A DNA stretch of 64,000 bases from a bacterium (GTDB taxonomy: Bacteria; Gemmatimonadota; Gemmatimonadetes; Longimicrobiales; RSA9): NCBI GenBank assembly GCA_003242735.1, contig QGVH01000005.1, forward strand, positions 1 through 64,000. Reading direction: 5' to 3'. Positions 29,636-39,384 of the stretch are shown in pieces. The notes under the pieces are model-generated. The model did not search any database, was not told where the DNA came from, and saw only the letters and a program-made list of their open reading frames with translations. Made by a program: the position numbers and the translations under genes. Numbering within the stretch: the first letter of the stretch is position 1; each line of letters opens with the position of its first letter.

Positions 29636-32446
29636 CTACGGCGCCGCCTCCGGCAGGAGCATCACCTGCACGTAGTTGTCCCGGCGCACGTAGCGCCGCG
29701 CGGCGTCGCGGAGCACAGCGACATCCAGTGCGGCGATCCTGCGCTCGACGTCCAGGATGTCCCGCGGATCGCGGCCCTCGCGGTAGCGAACGACCAGCGC
29801 GTTCAACCAGTACCCGTTCTGCCGCAGCGCGACCTCGCGCTCGCGCCGCTGCATCTCACGCACCTTCTGGAGCTCCTCCAGCGTGGGTCCGGCGGCGGTG
29901 AGCGAATCGAGATGCGCGAAGACCACGCCGACCAGCTCCTCGGCCCGGTCCGGCGCCGAGCCGAAGCCGATCTGGAGCGAGTAGCGGGGCGTGGGGTCGC
30001 GCGTGGCGGAGGTGGACACGCTGACGCCGTAGGTGCCGCCCCGCTCCTCCCGCAGCGCCTCGCGCAGTCGGATGTCGAGCACCTCGCCGAGCGAACGGAG
30101 GAGGTGCACGTTCTTCGGCGTGTACTCGAACGGGCCGGTGAAGATGATCCGGGTCTGGGCCTTCTCCTCGAGCCCCTTGCGGACGACCTTCCGGATCACG
30201 CCGGACGGCGGGACGATGCCCACATCCCGCCACGTCTCCTCCCGTCCGATGGCCGGCAGCCCGCCCAGGTAGGTGGCGACCAGCGGGCGCATCCGATCCA
30301 GGTCGAAGCTGCCGACGAACACGAACGTGAAGTCGCTCGCGTCCGCGAAGCGATCGCGGTAGAACGCCATGGCGCGGCCGAGGTCCAGCTCGTCCAGGAC
30401 CTCGGGGCTGAGCGGGCGCGCGCGGAAGTGGCCCTGGGCGAGGGTCACCTGGATCGTGTCCTCGAACGCCGCCAGCGGGCTGGCGCTCCGGTTCGCCAGC
30501 GCCGCCCGGAACCGGGTCTTGAGCGAGGTGAAGGCCGCGGTGTCCGCCCGGGGCGCGGTGAAGTGGAGATAAATGAGCTGGAAGAGCGTCTCGAGGTCCC
30601 GGGGCGATGCGCCGCCGGCCAGGCCCTCCTCGAGCTGTGTCATGAACGGCGTCACGCTCACCGCCTTGTCGGCCAGCACCTTCTGGAGCTCGACCAACCC
30701 GAAGGAGCCCAGACCGCCCGCGGGGACGGCCTGGTCCGCGAACAGCGCCGAGATGAAGTCCTCATCGCTGGCCAGCGAGACGCCGCCCGGACTGAAGGCC
30801 CGGAACACGACCTCGTCCGCCTTGAAATCCGTCGGCTTGAGGACCACGCGCACGCCGTTGGAAAGGACCCACTCGGTCACGCCGATCTCGGGGACGGCGC
30901 TCTCCTCGACGATGGCGGCGGGCTCGGGCACGCGTGGCACGAGCGGCGCGTCCGCGACGACTTCCCGGTAGGCGGTGAGCGGCGCGGCGCGGACCGCGTC
31001 GAAGACCGCCAGGATCTGCTCCTCCGTGGGGACCTCCACGCCGGGTCTCTCGGGGGCGTTCACGAGGACCACCCGGTTGCGGTCGGAGAGCCACGCGCGG
31101 GCCACCGCGTCGACGTCTTCGAGCCGGATGGTGGGCAGGAGCCGCTGCGCCTGCTGCAACTCGAACGCGATGCCCGGCGCGGGCTCGCCGGTCAGGAAGT
31201 GCTGGACGTAGCGCGCCGCGTAGACGTCCGACTCCGTCTTCTCCCGCTCCGCGTACGCCTGCTCGAGCCCCCGCAGCAGCTCCCGCTTGGTGCGGTCGAG
31301 TTCGGACTCGGTGAAGCCGAACCGCAGCACGCGCTCGGCTTCGGTGAGCAGCGCCTCGAGGCCGCGGAGGATGCCGCCGTCCTGCACGGCCGCGTTGAGG
31401 AGATAGACCTCACTGGATCGGATGAAGCGGCCCTGGCCGGAAGAGCCGAGGATGAACGGCGGCTGCGGCTGCTGGGTGAGCTCGAACAGGCGCTGGTTGA
31501 ACATGGCGTTGTAGAGCCGCTCGACCAGCGCCTGGCGGTACGCCGCCGGGTCGCGGCGCTCGCGGACCGGCTGCTTGTAGTAGATGGCGACGGCGGAGCC
31601 GGTCGCCTCCGGGTCCGTGGCGATCGCGACGCGCGTCTCGGCGTGCTCCGGGATCCGGTACACGGGCCGCGGCCGCGGCGAGCGGGCCGGCGGAATGGCG
31701 GCGAAGTAGCGACGGATCAGCGCTTCGACGTGCATCGCGTCGAAGTCGCCGACGGCGATGACCGCCATGAGGTCCGGGCGGTACCAGTCGCGATAGAAGC
31801 GCCGGAGCGCTTCGTGTGAGAACGTCTCCAGGAGCCGGCGGTCGCCGATGGGCAGGCGCTCGGCGTAACGAGAGCCGCCGAACAGCACGGGGAGCTGCCT
31901 GTCCCGCATGCGCGCCGCCGCGCCCCGGCCCAGGCGCCACTCCTCGATCACCACGCCGCGCTCTTTCTCGACCTCGAGAGAGTCGAACACCTGCTGATGC
32001 GCCCAGTCGGCGAGGATGCGGAACCCCATCTCGAGCGGCCCGGCGCTGTCGGTCGGGACCTGCAGCAGGTAAACGGTCTCGTCGAAGGATGTGTAGGCGT
32101 TGACGTCCGGGCCGAAGCGCATGCCGATGGACTCGAGGTAGTCCACCAGCGCCTGCTTGGCGAAGTTCTTCGTCCCGTTGAACGCCATGTGCTCGACGAA
32201 GTGGGCCAGTCCCCGCTGGTCCTCGTCCTCGAGCACGGAGCCGGCGTTGACGACCAGGCGCAGCTCGGCGCGCCGAGCGGGCTCGCGGTTGACGCGGATG
32301 TAGTAGCGAAGGCCGTTGGCCAGCGTCCCCGCGGTCACCTTGGGATCCAGGGGAATCGGCGCCTCGAGCTGCTGGCTCGCGCCGGGAACGGCGAGCGCAA
32401 CGCTCAGGATCGCGGCCAGGGCCGACGACCGGACTCGCCCGGGCAT
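29636..32446 (-). CDS. M16-family zinc protease (insulinase/pitrilysin-like), exported
   Basis: The 936-residue protein has a signal peptide (ALAAILSVALAVPGASQ) and the inverted zinc motif HFVEH (82-86) in GLAHFVEHMAFNGTKNF, with the downstream Glu expected in the conserved helix. The remainder follows the four-domain M16 plan: PRPVYRIPEHAETRVAIATD in the second domain, and a second, inactive M16 half beginning VTEWVLSNGVRVVLKP. It probably degrades peptides in the periplasm. The start is 6 bases after GGAGAA. A longer reading from 33196 would overlap the divergent kinase and was rejected. The gene is divergent from the kinase at 32714. Confidence 0.92.
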   Translation of the reverse strand: MPGRVRSSALAAILSVALAVPGASQQLEAPIPLDPKVTAGTLANGLRYYIRVNREPARRAELRLVVNAGSVLEDEDQRGLAHFVEHMAFNGTKNFAKQALVDYLESIGMRFGPDVNAYTSFDETVYLLQVPTDSAGPLEMGFRILADWAHQQVFDSLEVEKERGVVIEEWRLGRGAAARMRDRQLPVLFGGSRYAERLPIGDRRLLETFSHEALRRFYRDWYRPDLMAVIAVGDFDAMHVEALIRRYFAAIPPARSPRPRPVYRIPEHAETRVAIATDPEATGSAVAIYYKQPVRERRDPAAYRQALVERLYNAMFNQRLFELTQQPQPPFILGSSGQGRFIRSSEVYLLNAAVQDGGILRGLEALLTEAERVLRFGFTESELDRTKRELLRGLEQAYAEREKTESDVYAARYVQHFLTGEPAPGIAFELQQAQRLLPTIRLEDVDAVARAWLSDRNRVVLVNAPERPGVEVPTEEQILAVFDAVRAAPLTAYREVVADAPLVPRVPEPAAIVEESAVPEIGVTEWVLSNGVRVVLKPTDFKADEVVFRAFSPGGVSLASDEDFISALFADQAVPAGGLGSFGLVELQKVLADKAVSVTPFMTQLEEGLAGGASPRDLETLFQLIYLHFTAPRADTAAFTSLKTRFRAALANRSASPLAAFEDTIQVTLAQGHFRARPLSPEVLDELDLGRAMAFYRDRFADASDFTFVFVGSFDLDRMRPLVATYLGGLPAIGREETWRDVGIVPPSGVIRKVVRKGLEEKAQTRIIFTGPFEYTPKNVHLLRSLGEVLDIRLREALREERGGTYGVSVSTSATRDPTPRYSLQIGFGSAPDRAEELVGVVFAHLDSLTAAGPTLEELQKVREMQRREREVALRQNGYWLNALVVRYREGRDPRDILDVERRIAALDVAVLRDAARRYVRRDNYVQVMLLPEAAP

Positions 32447-32490
32447 GAAGTGTTCTCCGGCAGGGTGGACCCGTGATGTCGGACTTTGCC

Positions 32491-32520
32491 GAAATATCGC
32501 GCGGCACCGACGGCCGGCAA
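32491..32520 (-). promoter_or_regulatory. Possible promoter for the M16 protease
   Basis: On the minus strand TTGCCG, an 18-base spacer and TATTTC lie about 45 bases before the start codon. It is the only AT-rich hexamer in this intergenic region. The match to consensus is weak. Confidence 0.35.
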
Positions 32521-32713
32521 AGGCCGAGGCGCCGTGGGCCCGGCCAGGTGGGCGCGGCTGCCCGCGGCGAGCCGGCGCTCCCACCGCGGCGGATGTCCCT
32601 GGCGTTGTTCTTGCCCCGCGGGGGATCCGCCACCGGCGAGCGGGCGGAGGGCGGAACGCCGCGCGCCGCGACCGCCCCGCGGCCGGCCAGCCGGGCAGAG
32701 CAGGACGGACTCG

Positions 32714-35587
32714 ATGCGTCAGCGCGCCGCACCCGCCTGGGCGGCCCCACCCCGATCGGCCCTCCGCAGGGTTCCCCGCTGGACGAGCTGGCTCCCGGCG
32801 GTGTTCGTGAGTCTCTACCTGGGCGTGCTGGCGATCGCGTTCCTCTCGCTCGGCCGCCGCATCGAGGAACGTCGGCTGGTGCTGGAGCGGAACGTCCACC
32901 CCTCCCGCGACCGGCTCGTGCAGATGCAGCGCGCCCTCGCCCTCGCCATTGCGGCCGGCAACGCGTACGCCGCCCAGCCGCACCCGCGCTTCGCTGCTTC
33001 GTTCCTGGCCGCGGACCGCCAGCTCCTGGCGCTGGAACGAGAGCTGGCCGCCTTCGTCCGTCGGCTCGGCGAGGATGTCCAGCGAGAATTCGAGGGATTC
33101 GTCGCCGCGCGCGAACGCTGGGCCGCGCCCACGCGGGCGCTCGTCACCGGCGCAGCGTCGCCGGCCGAATACCACGCCCACTTCTTCGCTCACCATGAGG
33201 TCATCCTCGATCTCACGACCGCGGCTGCGCGGCTGGAAGCGACGCTCAACGCGCGGGCGAACCGGTTGATCACCCAGAGCGGCCAGATCGCCCGCATGCG
33301 GCGAGTGCTGGTGGGTGCGGCCGGTGTCGTGGCGCTCCTGGCAGCCCTGGTCGCCGCGCTGTACGGCGAGCGCAACCGGCGGCTGACGGAAACACTGGCC
33401 CTACGCGCGGAGCAGGAAGCGAGTCTGCGCAAGATCGCCGCGAACCTGACGGCCACGGAGGACCTGCCGACCGCGCTGCACCTGCTCGTACAGGCGGCGG
33501 CGGCGACCGCCGGGGCGGAGGCGGCGTACATCGAGCGCGTGGTGGTGGACGACGCGAAGACGGCGGAGGTGATGGCCGCCGTCGGCCCCGGCGTGCCGCC
33601 GGTCGGCGCGCGGCACCCCTACCGCGGCTCGGTCACGGAAGCGGCGGCGGGGCCCGGCGGCGCGCGGCTCGTGGCCGATCTCCGCAGCGATGGGTGCGGC
33701 GAGGGGCTGCGCATCGGCGGACCGGAGGGGCCGTGCCCCGCGCTGATCCTGCCGCTGCGGCACAACGGGAGCGTTCAGGGCGCCCTGGTGGTGATGCTGC
33801 GGAGACGTGCGGCGCCCACCGTTCCCGAGGGCGCGCTCAGACGGCTGCGGGTCCTGGCGAGCCTGACGTCCCTCACCTTGTGGCGCGCGGCGCTCTTCCA
33901 ACGGGAGCGGGAAGCACGGAAGGAAGCGGCGCGGCTCATGGAGCTGGCCGAGTCGAAGCGGCGGCTGCTGGAGGCGGTGGTGCAGCAGATGCCGGCGGGC
34001 GTGCTGATCGTGGAGGCGTCCTCTGGACGCATCCTCATGGGCAACCGGCAGTTGGACCGGATCGCGCGTGCGCCGCTGAGCCGCGCCGAGCACATCGAGC
34101 GGTACGGCTCGTTCAAGGTGTGGCACCCTGATGGGCGGGAGTACACCCGACGGGAGTTGCCGCTGGTGCGGTGCCTGGAGGCCGGTGAGGTCATCGAAGC
34201 GGAGGTGCTGGACATCGAGCGCGGCGACGGCACGCGGGGCACGGTCCGCGTGAGCGCGGCCCCCGTGCGGGACGAACGGGGCGACATCGTGGCCGCGGTC
34301 GCCACGTTCTACGACATCACACGCCAGCGGAAACTGGAGCGCGGACTGCAGCTGCTGGGCGAGGCGGGGCGGGTGTTCTCCTCCTCACTGGACCACGAGG
34401 CCACGCTCCGCTCGGTCGTGCACCTCATGGTGCCGGACATGGCGGATTGGTGCACCATCCACCTCGCCGACCCGGAGCGCGGCGTGACGTACGCGGTGGC
34501 AACGGCGTATGCGGATGAGATGAAGGCGGCGCTGCACGAAGAGCTGGAGCGGCGATTCGCGTACGGCCTCAAAGCCGTGCAGCCGATCGCCGACGTGATC
34601 CGCACCGGCGAGCCGCGGTTCACGCCGGACGTGGACATTGCGGAGATCGAACGATCGGTGCCCGACGCCGCCGTTCGGGATCTCGTGCTGCAAATCCGCC
34701 CGCGCTCGGGGATGGTCCTTCCGCTCCGGGCCGGGGACCGGGTGCTGGGGGCCCTGGCGCTCGCGTACGCGGAGTCCGGCCGCCGTTACGACCAAGACGA
34801 CTTCGAGCTGGCGAAAGAGCTCGCCCTGCGCGCGGCGCTGGCGGTGCGCAACGCGCAACTCTATCAGGAGGCGCGGGAGGCGCTGCGCGTCCGGGAGGAG
34901 GTCCTGGCCATCGTCTCCCACGACCTGCGCAACCCCGTGCACACCGTGGAGATGACGGCGGAGATGCTGACCGAGCTGAGGCTGCCGCCGGAAGAGCAGG
35001 CGGTGCACCTGGAGGCGATCCTGCGGGCGACGCGCCAGATGGACCGGCTGACCCAAGACCTGCTGGACGTCACACGCATCCAGGCCGGCAAGCCGTTGAG
35101 CATCGAACCGAGGGCCGAATCGCCGGCACGGCTGGTCCGCGAGGCCGCCGATGCGTTCCGCGCAGCGGCCCGGGAGAAGCACCTGCGTCTCGAGGTGAGC
35201 GCGCCGGAAGGGCTTCCGGACGCGCACGCGGATCCGCAGCGCATTCATCAGGTCCTCTCGAACCTGCTGTCCAACGCGGTGAAGTTCACGCCGGAGCACG
35301 GCGTGATCCGGGTCTGGGTGGAGCTGACCCCGGAGGGGCTTCGTTTCGCGGTCCAGGACAGCGGCCCCGGCATCGCGCCGGAGGACATCGAGCGGATCTT
35401 CCAACCGTTCTGGCAGGTGGGGCGGACGAAACGGCTCGGGATCGGGCTCGGGCTGGGGATCGCGCGAGGGATCGTGGAGCAGCACGGCGGCCGCTTGCAC
35501 GTGGACAGCCGGCCCGGCGCGGGCAGCACGTTCTGGTTCACACTGCCGCTGGCGCGCGAGAGCCGGGGCGGCCGCCGTGCCGCATGA
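32714..35587 (+). CDS. Membrane sensor histidine kinase (GAF-PAS-GAF-HisKA-HATPase)
   Basis: The 957-residue protein has membrane helices at about 26-46 and 196-217 around a helical sensor region, then a GAF (about 240-395), a PAS (about 425-530, with GNRQLDRIARAPLSRAEHIE), a second GAF (about 550-705), the phosphoacceptor in IVSHDLRNPVHTVEM (His736) and a HATPase (NLLSNAVKFTPEHG, DSGPGIAPEDIERIF, GIGLGLGIARGIVEQHGG). The ATG at 32714 was chosen; the frame is open farther upstream but codes for Arg/Pro-rich filler. Its stop overlaps the ATG of the DUF4097-type lipoprotein by 4 bases, so that protein may be a signalling partner. No response regulator adjoins it. Confidence 0.88.
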   Translation: MRQRAAPAWAAPPRSALRRVPRWTSWLPAVFVSLYLGVLAIAFLSLGRRIEERRLVLERNVHPSRDRLVQMQRALALAIAAGNAYAAQPHPRFAASFLAADRQLLALERELAAFVRRLGEDVQREFEGFVAARERWAAPTRALVTGAASPAEYHAHFFAHHEVILDLTTAAARLEATLNARANRLITQSGQIARMRRVLVGAAGVVALLAALVAALYGERNRRLTETLALRAEQEASLRKIAANLTATEDLPTALHLLVQAAAATAGAEAAYIERVVVDDAKTAEVMAAVGPGVPPVGARHPYRGSVTEAAAGPGGARLVADLRSDGCGEGLRIGGPEGPCPALILPLRHNGSVQGALVVMLRRRAAPTVPEGALRRLRVLASLTSLTLWRAALFQREREARKEAARLMELAESKRRLLEAVVQQMPAGVLIVEASSGRILMGNRQLDRIARAPLSRAEHIERYGSFKVWHPDGREYTRRELPLVRCLEAGEVIEAEVLDIERGDGTRGTVRVSAAPVRDERGDIVAAVATFYDITRQRKLERGLQLLGEAGRVFSSSLDHEATLRSVVHLMVPDMADWCTIHLADPERGVTYAVATAYADEMKAALHEELERRFAYGLKAVQPIADVIRTGEPRFTPDVDIAEIERSVPDAAVRDLVLQIRPRSGMVLPLRAGDRVLGALALAYAESGRRYDQDDFELAKELALRAALAVRNAQLYQEAREALRVREEVLAIVSHDLRNPVHTVEMTAEMLTELRLPPEEQAVHLEAILRATRQMDRLTQDLLDVTRIQAGKPLSIEPRAESPARLVREAADAFRAAAREKHLRLEVSAPEGLPDAHADPQRIHQVLSNLLSNAVKFTPEHGVIRVWVELTPEGLRFAVQDSGPGIAPEDIERIFQPFWQVGRTKRLGIGLGLGIARGIVEQHGGRLHVDSRPGAGSTFWFTLPLARESRGGRRAA

Positions 35588-36645
35588 TACGGCCGACGTC
35601 CCGCATCGCCGCGGTGTACCTCCTGCCGCTGGTCAGCTGCATCCGGGCGGCGCCGGTGCCGCCTGCGCCCGCAACGCCACTCGACGGCCGCTGGGTGCTG
35701 AGGGGCGATGTCGTCTCGGTCGCGAACCTGGCGGGCGAGCTGCGCGTCGAGCCGGGGAGCGGGCCGGACGTCGTCGTGGAAGCCCGGGCGCGCGGCCCCG
35801 CGGCCGCAATGATGCGCGCGGAGCTCGAGCGGCGCGATGAGGGGGATGCGCTCCGCGTCCGGTTCGCCGGCCGACGTCTCGTTTTCGCCGACCTCGCCGG
35901 CCGGAGCGACAGCATCGAGGTCCGGCCGCACGGCGACGGGTACGCGCCCGCGGGCGGGTTGCTCGACAAGCTGCTCCGGCGCCCCGCGCCGCTGCGCATG
36001 GTCCGGCGGGGCCCGGGCCCCGCAGCGGCGAGCGATCTGACCGTCTACCTGCCGCCCGGACGCCGGGCGCGGTTGTACGCCGCGGCGGGGACCGTGGTCA
36101 TCGCGCGTGCTCACGGCGAGATGCACATCGTCTCGCTCCACGCGCCTGTCCGTGCGGATGCGCCGGACGGCTCGCTGCACGTCCGGACGCACGATGCGCC
36201 GGTCGAGGCGCGCGGCGGCGCTGCGGCGCTGAGCGTGCGCACCCGTGCGGGCGACGTGGACCTCGCCGGCGTGCGCGGGCCGCGCATCGATGTGCGGACC
36301 ACGGCCGGCGCGGTCTGGGCGTCGGACGCCAGCGCTCCGTGGATCCGGCTGGCGACGCAGGCGGGCTCGCTGACGCTGCAGCGGGCGCAGGCGCGGCGCA
36401 TCGCGCTGGACACGGGCGCCGGCTCCATCGCCGGCAGCGAGCTGACGGCGGATACGGTCTCGGCGGAGACCGGCGCGGGCCGGATCGTGCTCGAGGGAGT
36501 GAGTGCGAACGACGTCACGCTGTCCACCGGCAAGGGCGACGTGCGGCTGGTGCTGACGCGTGAGCCCGCACGACTCGACGTTGATGCGGGTGGCGACGTG
36601 GCGGTCGAGACCGAAGCCGGCGCACCGCGGCCGCGCCAGCGGTGA
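35584..36645 (+). CDS. DUF4097-like beta-helical lipoprotein
   Basis: The 353-residue protein has a lipobox LVSC (Cys19) after a short signal. The body is made of short repeated strands such as ALSVRTRAGDVDLAGVRGPR, IRLATQAGSLTLQRAQ and VSAETGAGRIVLEGVSANDV, the pattern of DUF4097 adhesin-type beta-helices. The family has no established enzymatic role. The ATG overlaps the stop of the sensor kinase (ATGA), so the two are co-translated. It may sense or shape the envelope on behalf of that kinase, which is inference only. Confidence 0.75.
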   Translation: MIRPTSRIAAVYLLPLVSCIRAAPVPPAPATPLDGRWVLRGDVVSVANLAGELRVEPGSGPDVVVEARARGPAAAMMRAELERRDEGDALRVRFAGRRLVFADLAGRSDSIEVRPHGDGYAPAGGLLDKLLRRPAPLRMVRRGPGPAAASDLTVYLPPGRRARLYAAAGTVVIARAHGEMHIVSLHAPVRADAPDGSLHVRTHDAPVEARGGAAALSVRTRAGDVDLAGVRGPRIDVRTTAGAVWASDASAPWIRLATQAGSLTLQRAQARRIALDTGAGSIAGSELTADTVSAETGAGRIVLEGVSANDVTLSTGKGDVRLVLTREPARLDVDAGGDVAVETEAGAPRPRQR

Positions 36646-36848
36646 GCATCGCGGCACCGCATTCGCCTGCGGACCGGGAGGCGGAGCGTGGGGCGTGCCG
36701 GTGGCGGGGACCCACGCCGCGGCGGGAGCCGCGCGACGGGCCGGGGCGCTCCGGACACGCGCCGCCGGCGTTCCAGCAGTTCCGCGCAAGCCCCGTTCCG
36801 CATAACTTGGGGGCTGTCTCGGACTGATTCCCGGCACGAACACAAGGT

Positions 36849-38132
36849 ATGGCGACGACGTTCTTCGAGGACCTGCAGGCCCGCGGCCTGATCCACGGCG
36901 CCAGTGAAGGCGCGCGCGAGCTGTTCGCGAGTGGAGACCGCATCGTGGGCTACATCGGCTTCGACCCGACGGCGGACAGCCTCCACGTCGGCTCGCTGCT
37001 CCAGATCATCGCGCTCATGCGGCTCCAGCGCGCGGGGCACCGGCCGATCGCCCTGGTGGGCGGCGGCACGGGGATGATCGGGGACCCGAGCGGCAAGACC
37101 TCCGAGCGGCAGCTCCTCACACGCGAGCGGGTGGAGCAGAACGTTGCGGGGATCCGCGCCCAGCTCGAGCGGTTCCTGGACTTCTCCGGCACATCCGGCG
37201 CGTTGCTGGTGGACAACTACGACTGGCTCGGCGAACTGCGTCTGATCGAGTTCCTGCGCGAGACCGGCAAGCACTTCACGGTCAACTACATGCTGGCCAA
37301 GGAGGCGGTGTCGCGCCGGCTCGAGCAGGCGGAAGGGATCTCGTTCACCGAGTTCAGCTACATGCTGCTCCAGGCCCACGACTTCCTGGAGCTGCACGAC
37401 CGCTACGGCTGCGTGCTGCAGTTGGGCGGCAGCGACCAGTGGGGCAACATCACGGCTGGCATCGAGCTGATCCGGCGGGTGCGCGGCGTGGCGGTGCACG
37501 GGATCGTCCAGCCGCTCATCACCACCGCGAGCGGCGCCAAGTTCGGCAAGACCGAGGCGGGCACGGTGTGGCTGGACCCCGAGCGGACGTCGCCGTTCCG
37601 CTTCTACCAGTTCTGGCTGAACGCGGATGACCGTGACGTGGAGCGCTGGCTCAAGGCGTTCACGTTCCTCACGCTGGACGAGATCGCGGAGGTGATGGCG
37701 GCGCAGCAGGCGAACCCGGCGTCGCGGGCGGCGCAGCGGCGGCTGGCCGAAGAGGTCACGCGGCTGGTCCACGGCGCGGACGGCCTGGCGCGGGCGGAGC
37801 GGGCGACCGCCGTGCTGTTCGGCAGCCGCCCGGCCCACGACCTGCCGGCCAGCGAGCTGCTCGAGGTGTTCGCCGACGTGCCGTCCACCGATCTGGCGAA
37901 GGATCGGCTCGCGGGCGAGGGGATGTCCATCGTGGAGCTGCTGGCGGAGAGCGGGGTCGCCACGTCCAAGGGCGACGCGCGCCGGCTGATCGCGGGCGGA
38001 GGCGTGTATCTGAACGGCGAGCGGGTGAGCGACGTGGACCGGCGCGTCACCCTGGCGGACGCGATCGAGGGCGCCGTCGTGGTGCTGCGCAAGGGACGCA
38101 AAGAGAACCGGCTCGTGCGACTGGTGGGCTAG
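36849..38132 (+). CDS. tyrS: Tyrosyl-tRNA synthetase
   Basis: The 427-residue class I synthetase shows FDPTADSLHVGSLLQ with the HIGH-type motif HVGS (46-49), the tyrosine pocket NYMLAKEAVSRRL and YMLLQAHDFLELH, QLGGSDQWGNI, and the KMSKS-type loop KFGKT (231-235). A C-terminal S4 RNA-binding domain (about 365-425) ends in KGRKENRLVRLVG. It charges tRNA-Tyr. The length is standard. A short AAGG lies close before the ATG. I see no T-box or tyrosine leader in the 203 bases upstream. The stop codon overlaps the stop of the convergent rlmA-like gene by 4 bases. Confidence 0.97.
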   Translation: MATTFFEDLQARGLIHGASEGARELFASGDRIVGYIGFDPTADSLHVGSLLQIIALMRLQRAGHRPIALVGGGTGMIGDPSGKTSERQLLTRERVEQNVAGIRAQLERFLDFSGTSGALLVDNYDWLGELRLIEFLRETGKHFTVNYMLAKEAVSRRLEQAEGISFTEFSYMLLQAHDFLELHDRYGCVLQLGGSDQWGNITAGIELIRRVRGVAVHGIVQPLITTASGAKFGKTEAGTVWLDPERTSPFRFYQFWLNADDRDVERWLKAFTFLTLDEIAEVMAAQQANPASRAAQRRLAEEVTRLVHGADGLARAERATAVLFGSRPAHDLPASELLEVFADVPSTDLAKDRLAGEGMSIVELLAESGVATSKGDARRLIAGGGVYLNGERVSDVDRRVTLADAIEGAVVVLRKGRKENRLVRLVG

Positions 38133-39031
38133 GACTCGCCGGGGCCGGGCACGGGCCGGAAGCGGAGAACGTCGAGCGCGAACGTGACCTCGAGCGGGCC
38201 GAGCGCGGACGCCTGCGCTCGCGCCCGCTCGTCCATGTGCCAGGCGCTCGGCGTCATGTTCACGAGGTCGAGGACGTCGTCTCCCTCGAGCGCGGCGCCG
38301 AATTCGACGACGTCGTGCCCCTCCAGCTCGAAGGGTCCCCGGAACCGCTCGATGGTGCGCCGAAGCTTTTCCGGCTCCATGCCGATCATGGGCAGCGCCG
38401 CGCGCAGCTCCGCGAGGTGCGCCGCCGCGGGGATGACCACGACGAGCAACCCCGATGGCCGGAGCACGCGCCGGAACTCGCGCGGGTTGCGCGGCGCGAA
38501 GATGTCCAGCAGCAGGTGGACGCAGCCGTCGCGCAGGCAGATCCGGTGGTGGACGTCGTTGCGGAAGAAGAGGACGCCGCGGTGGCGCCGCGCGGCCATG
38601 CGTAGCGCGTCCCGTGAGACGTCCAGCCCGAAGTAGCACTCGCCGTCCTGCGCGCCGGCCGCCAGCCCTCCGATGAAATGGCCTTCCCCACAGCCGGCCT
38701 CGAGGACGACGAGGCCGGCTCGGTCCTCCGGTGCGCCGTGCTCCGCGAGGGCGCGGCGGAGCGCCGCGCGGCACTCGTCGAGCGCGCGGGCGAGCGGCGC
38801 GAACCAGCCGCGCTCGAGGAAGCGGCGCCGCGCGCGGAGCATCTCCGCCGTGTCGCCGGTGAGCGTGGAGCGGCCGTGACCCGCGGGGAGCAGGTCCACG
38901 TGGCCCTCACGCGCGAAGTCGAACGAGTGCCTCCGCGGGCAGCGCAACGTGCGCCCCCCGCCGGCGAGCGGCTCCCCGCAGACGGGGCACGTGAGGAGCG
39001 AGATGCACGCGGCTGGAGCCCGGTCGCTCAC
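38129..39031 (-). CDS. RlmA-type 23S rRNA (guanine-N1)-methyltransferase
   Basis: The 300-residue protein has an N-terminal zinc finger CPVC...CPRRH (C15, C18, C31, H35) followed by SFDFAREGHVDLLP, the hallmark of RlmA/RrmA, and a SAM-dependent domain with VLEAGCGEGHFIGGL and FGLDVSRDALRMAARRH. Later NMTPSAWHMDERARA matches the conserved TP motif. RlmA methylates a guanine in helix 35 of 23S rRNA (G745 or G748); TlrB-like members give macrolide resistance. Which one this is cannot be told. The GTG start overlaps the stop of a small upstream frame (GTGA). Reading farther upstream from the ATG at 39166 gives a shadow of that frame. Confidence 0.85.
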   Translation of the reverse strand: MSDRAPAACISLLTCPVCGEPLAGGGRTLRCPRRHSFDFAREGHVDLLPAGHGRSTLTGDTAEMLRARRRFLERGWFAPLARALDECRAALRRALAEHGAPEDRAGLVVLEAGCGEGHFIGGLAAGAQDGECYFGLDVSRDALRMAARRHRGVLFFRNDVHHRICLRDGCVHLLLDIFAPRNPREFRRVLRPSGLLVVVIPAAAHLAELRAALPMIGMEPEKLRRTIERFRGPFELEGHDVVEFGAALEGDDVLDLVNMTPSAWHMDERARAQASALGPLEVTFALDVLRFRPVPGPGES

Positions 39032-39384
39032 GGGCGCGACAGGTTCACGTCCTTGCGGATGCTCTCCCGCCTCGGCGGGTACGGGAGGAACCGGACGCCG
39101 GGCAACTGCGCCACGGTGTCCGGCCGGAGCGTTTCCTGAGTCGCATCCACCTCCACCAGGACGCACGGGACGCAGCCCCGGAACGGCTCCGATTCGACGG
39201 CGAGTTCGATCCAGTCATCGCCCAGGCAGTCCGCGTTCGTCCGGGGAGGCGCGCCTCGGTCGGACCGGTGCAGTCCTGCCGTGGCATGGCCAACGGCGCG
39301 GCCACCGCGGCGTCCACGCCGACCGCGCCGCCGGCCGCCTCGCGCCGGGCGGCGCCCGGCTCGGGGACGAGGGCTACGGCCCGG
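39028..39384 (-). other. Coding-like frame without a start codon, coupled to rlmA
   Basis: An open minus-strand frame runs from just after the gamma-glutamyltranspeptidase stop to TGA at 39028-39030, which overlaps the rlmA GTG as GTGA. The last 60 or so codons look protein-like (DDWIELAVESEPFRGCVPC, then DTVAQLPGVRFLPYPPRRES, IRKDVNLSRP) and have the expected GC-rich third positions. No in-frame ATG, GTG or TTG is placed to start the conserved-looking part, and the upstream codons give only Arg/Gly. It may be the remnant of a small gene, start at an unusual codon, or contain a frameshift. I recognise no family. Confidence 0.4.

Noticed and set aside
36646..36848. T-box or tyrosine leader before tyrS
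   Set aside because: No T-box sequence, Tyr-rich short frame or intrinsic terminator is present.
36111..38774. Long minus-strand open frame across tyrS
   Set aside because: tyrS on the plus strand is certain; the antisense frame is Arg/Ala/His-rich noise.
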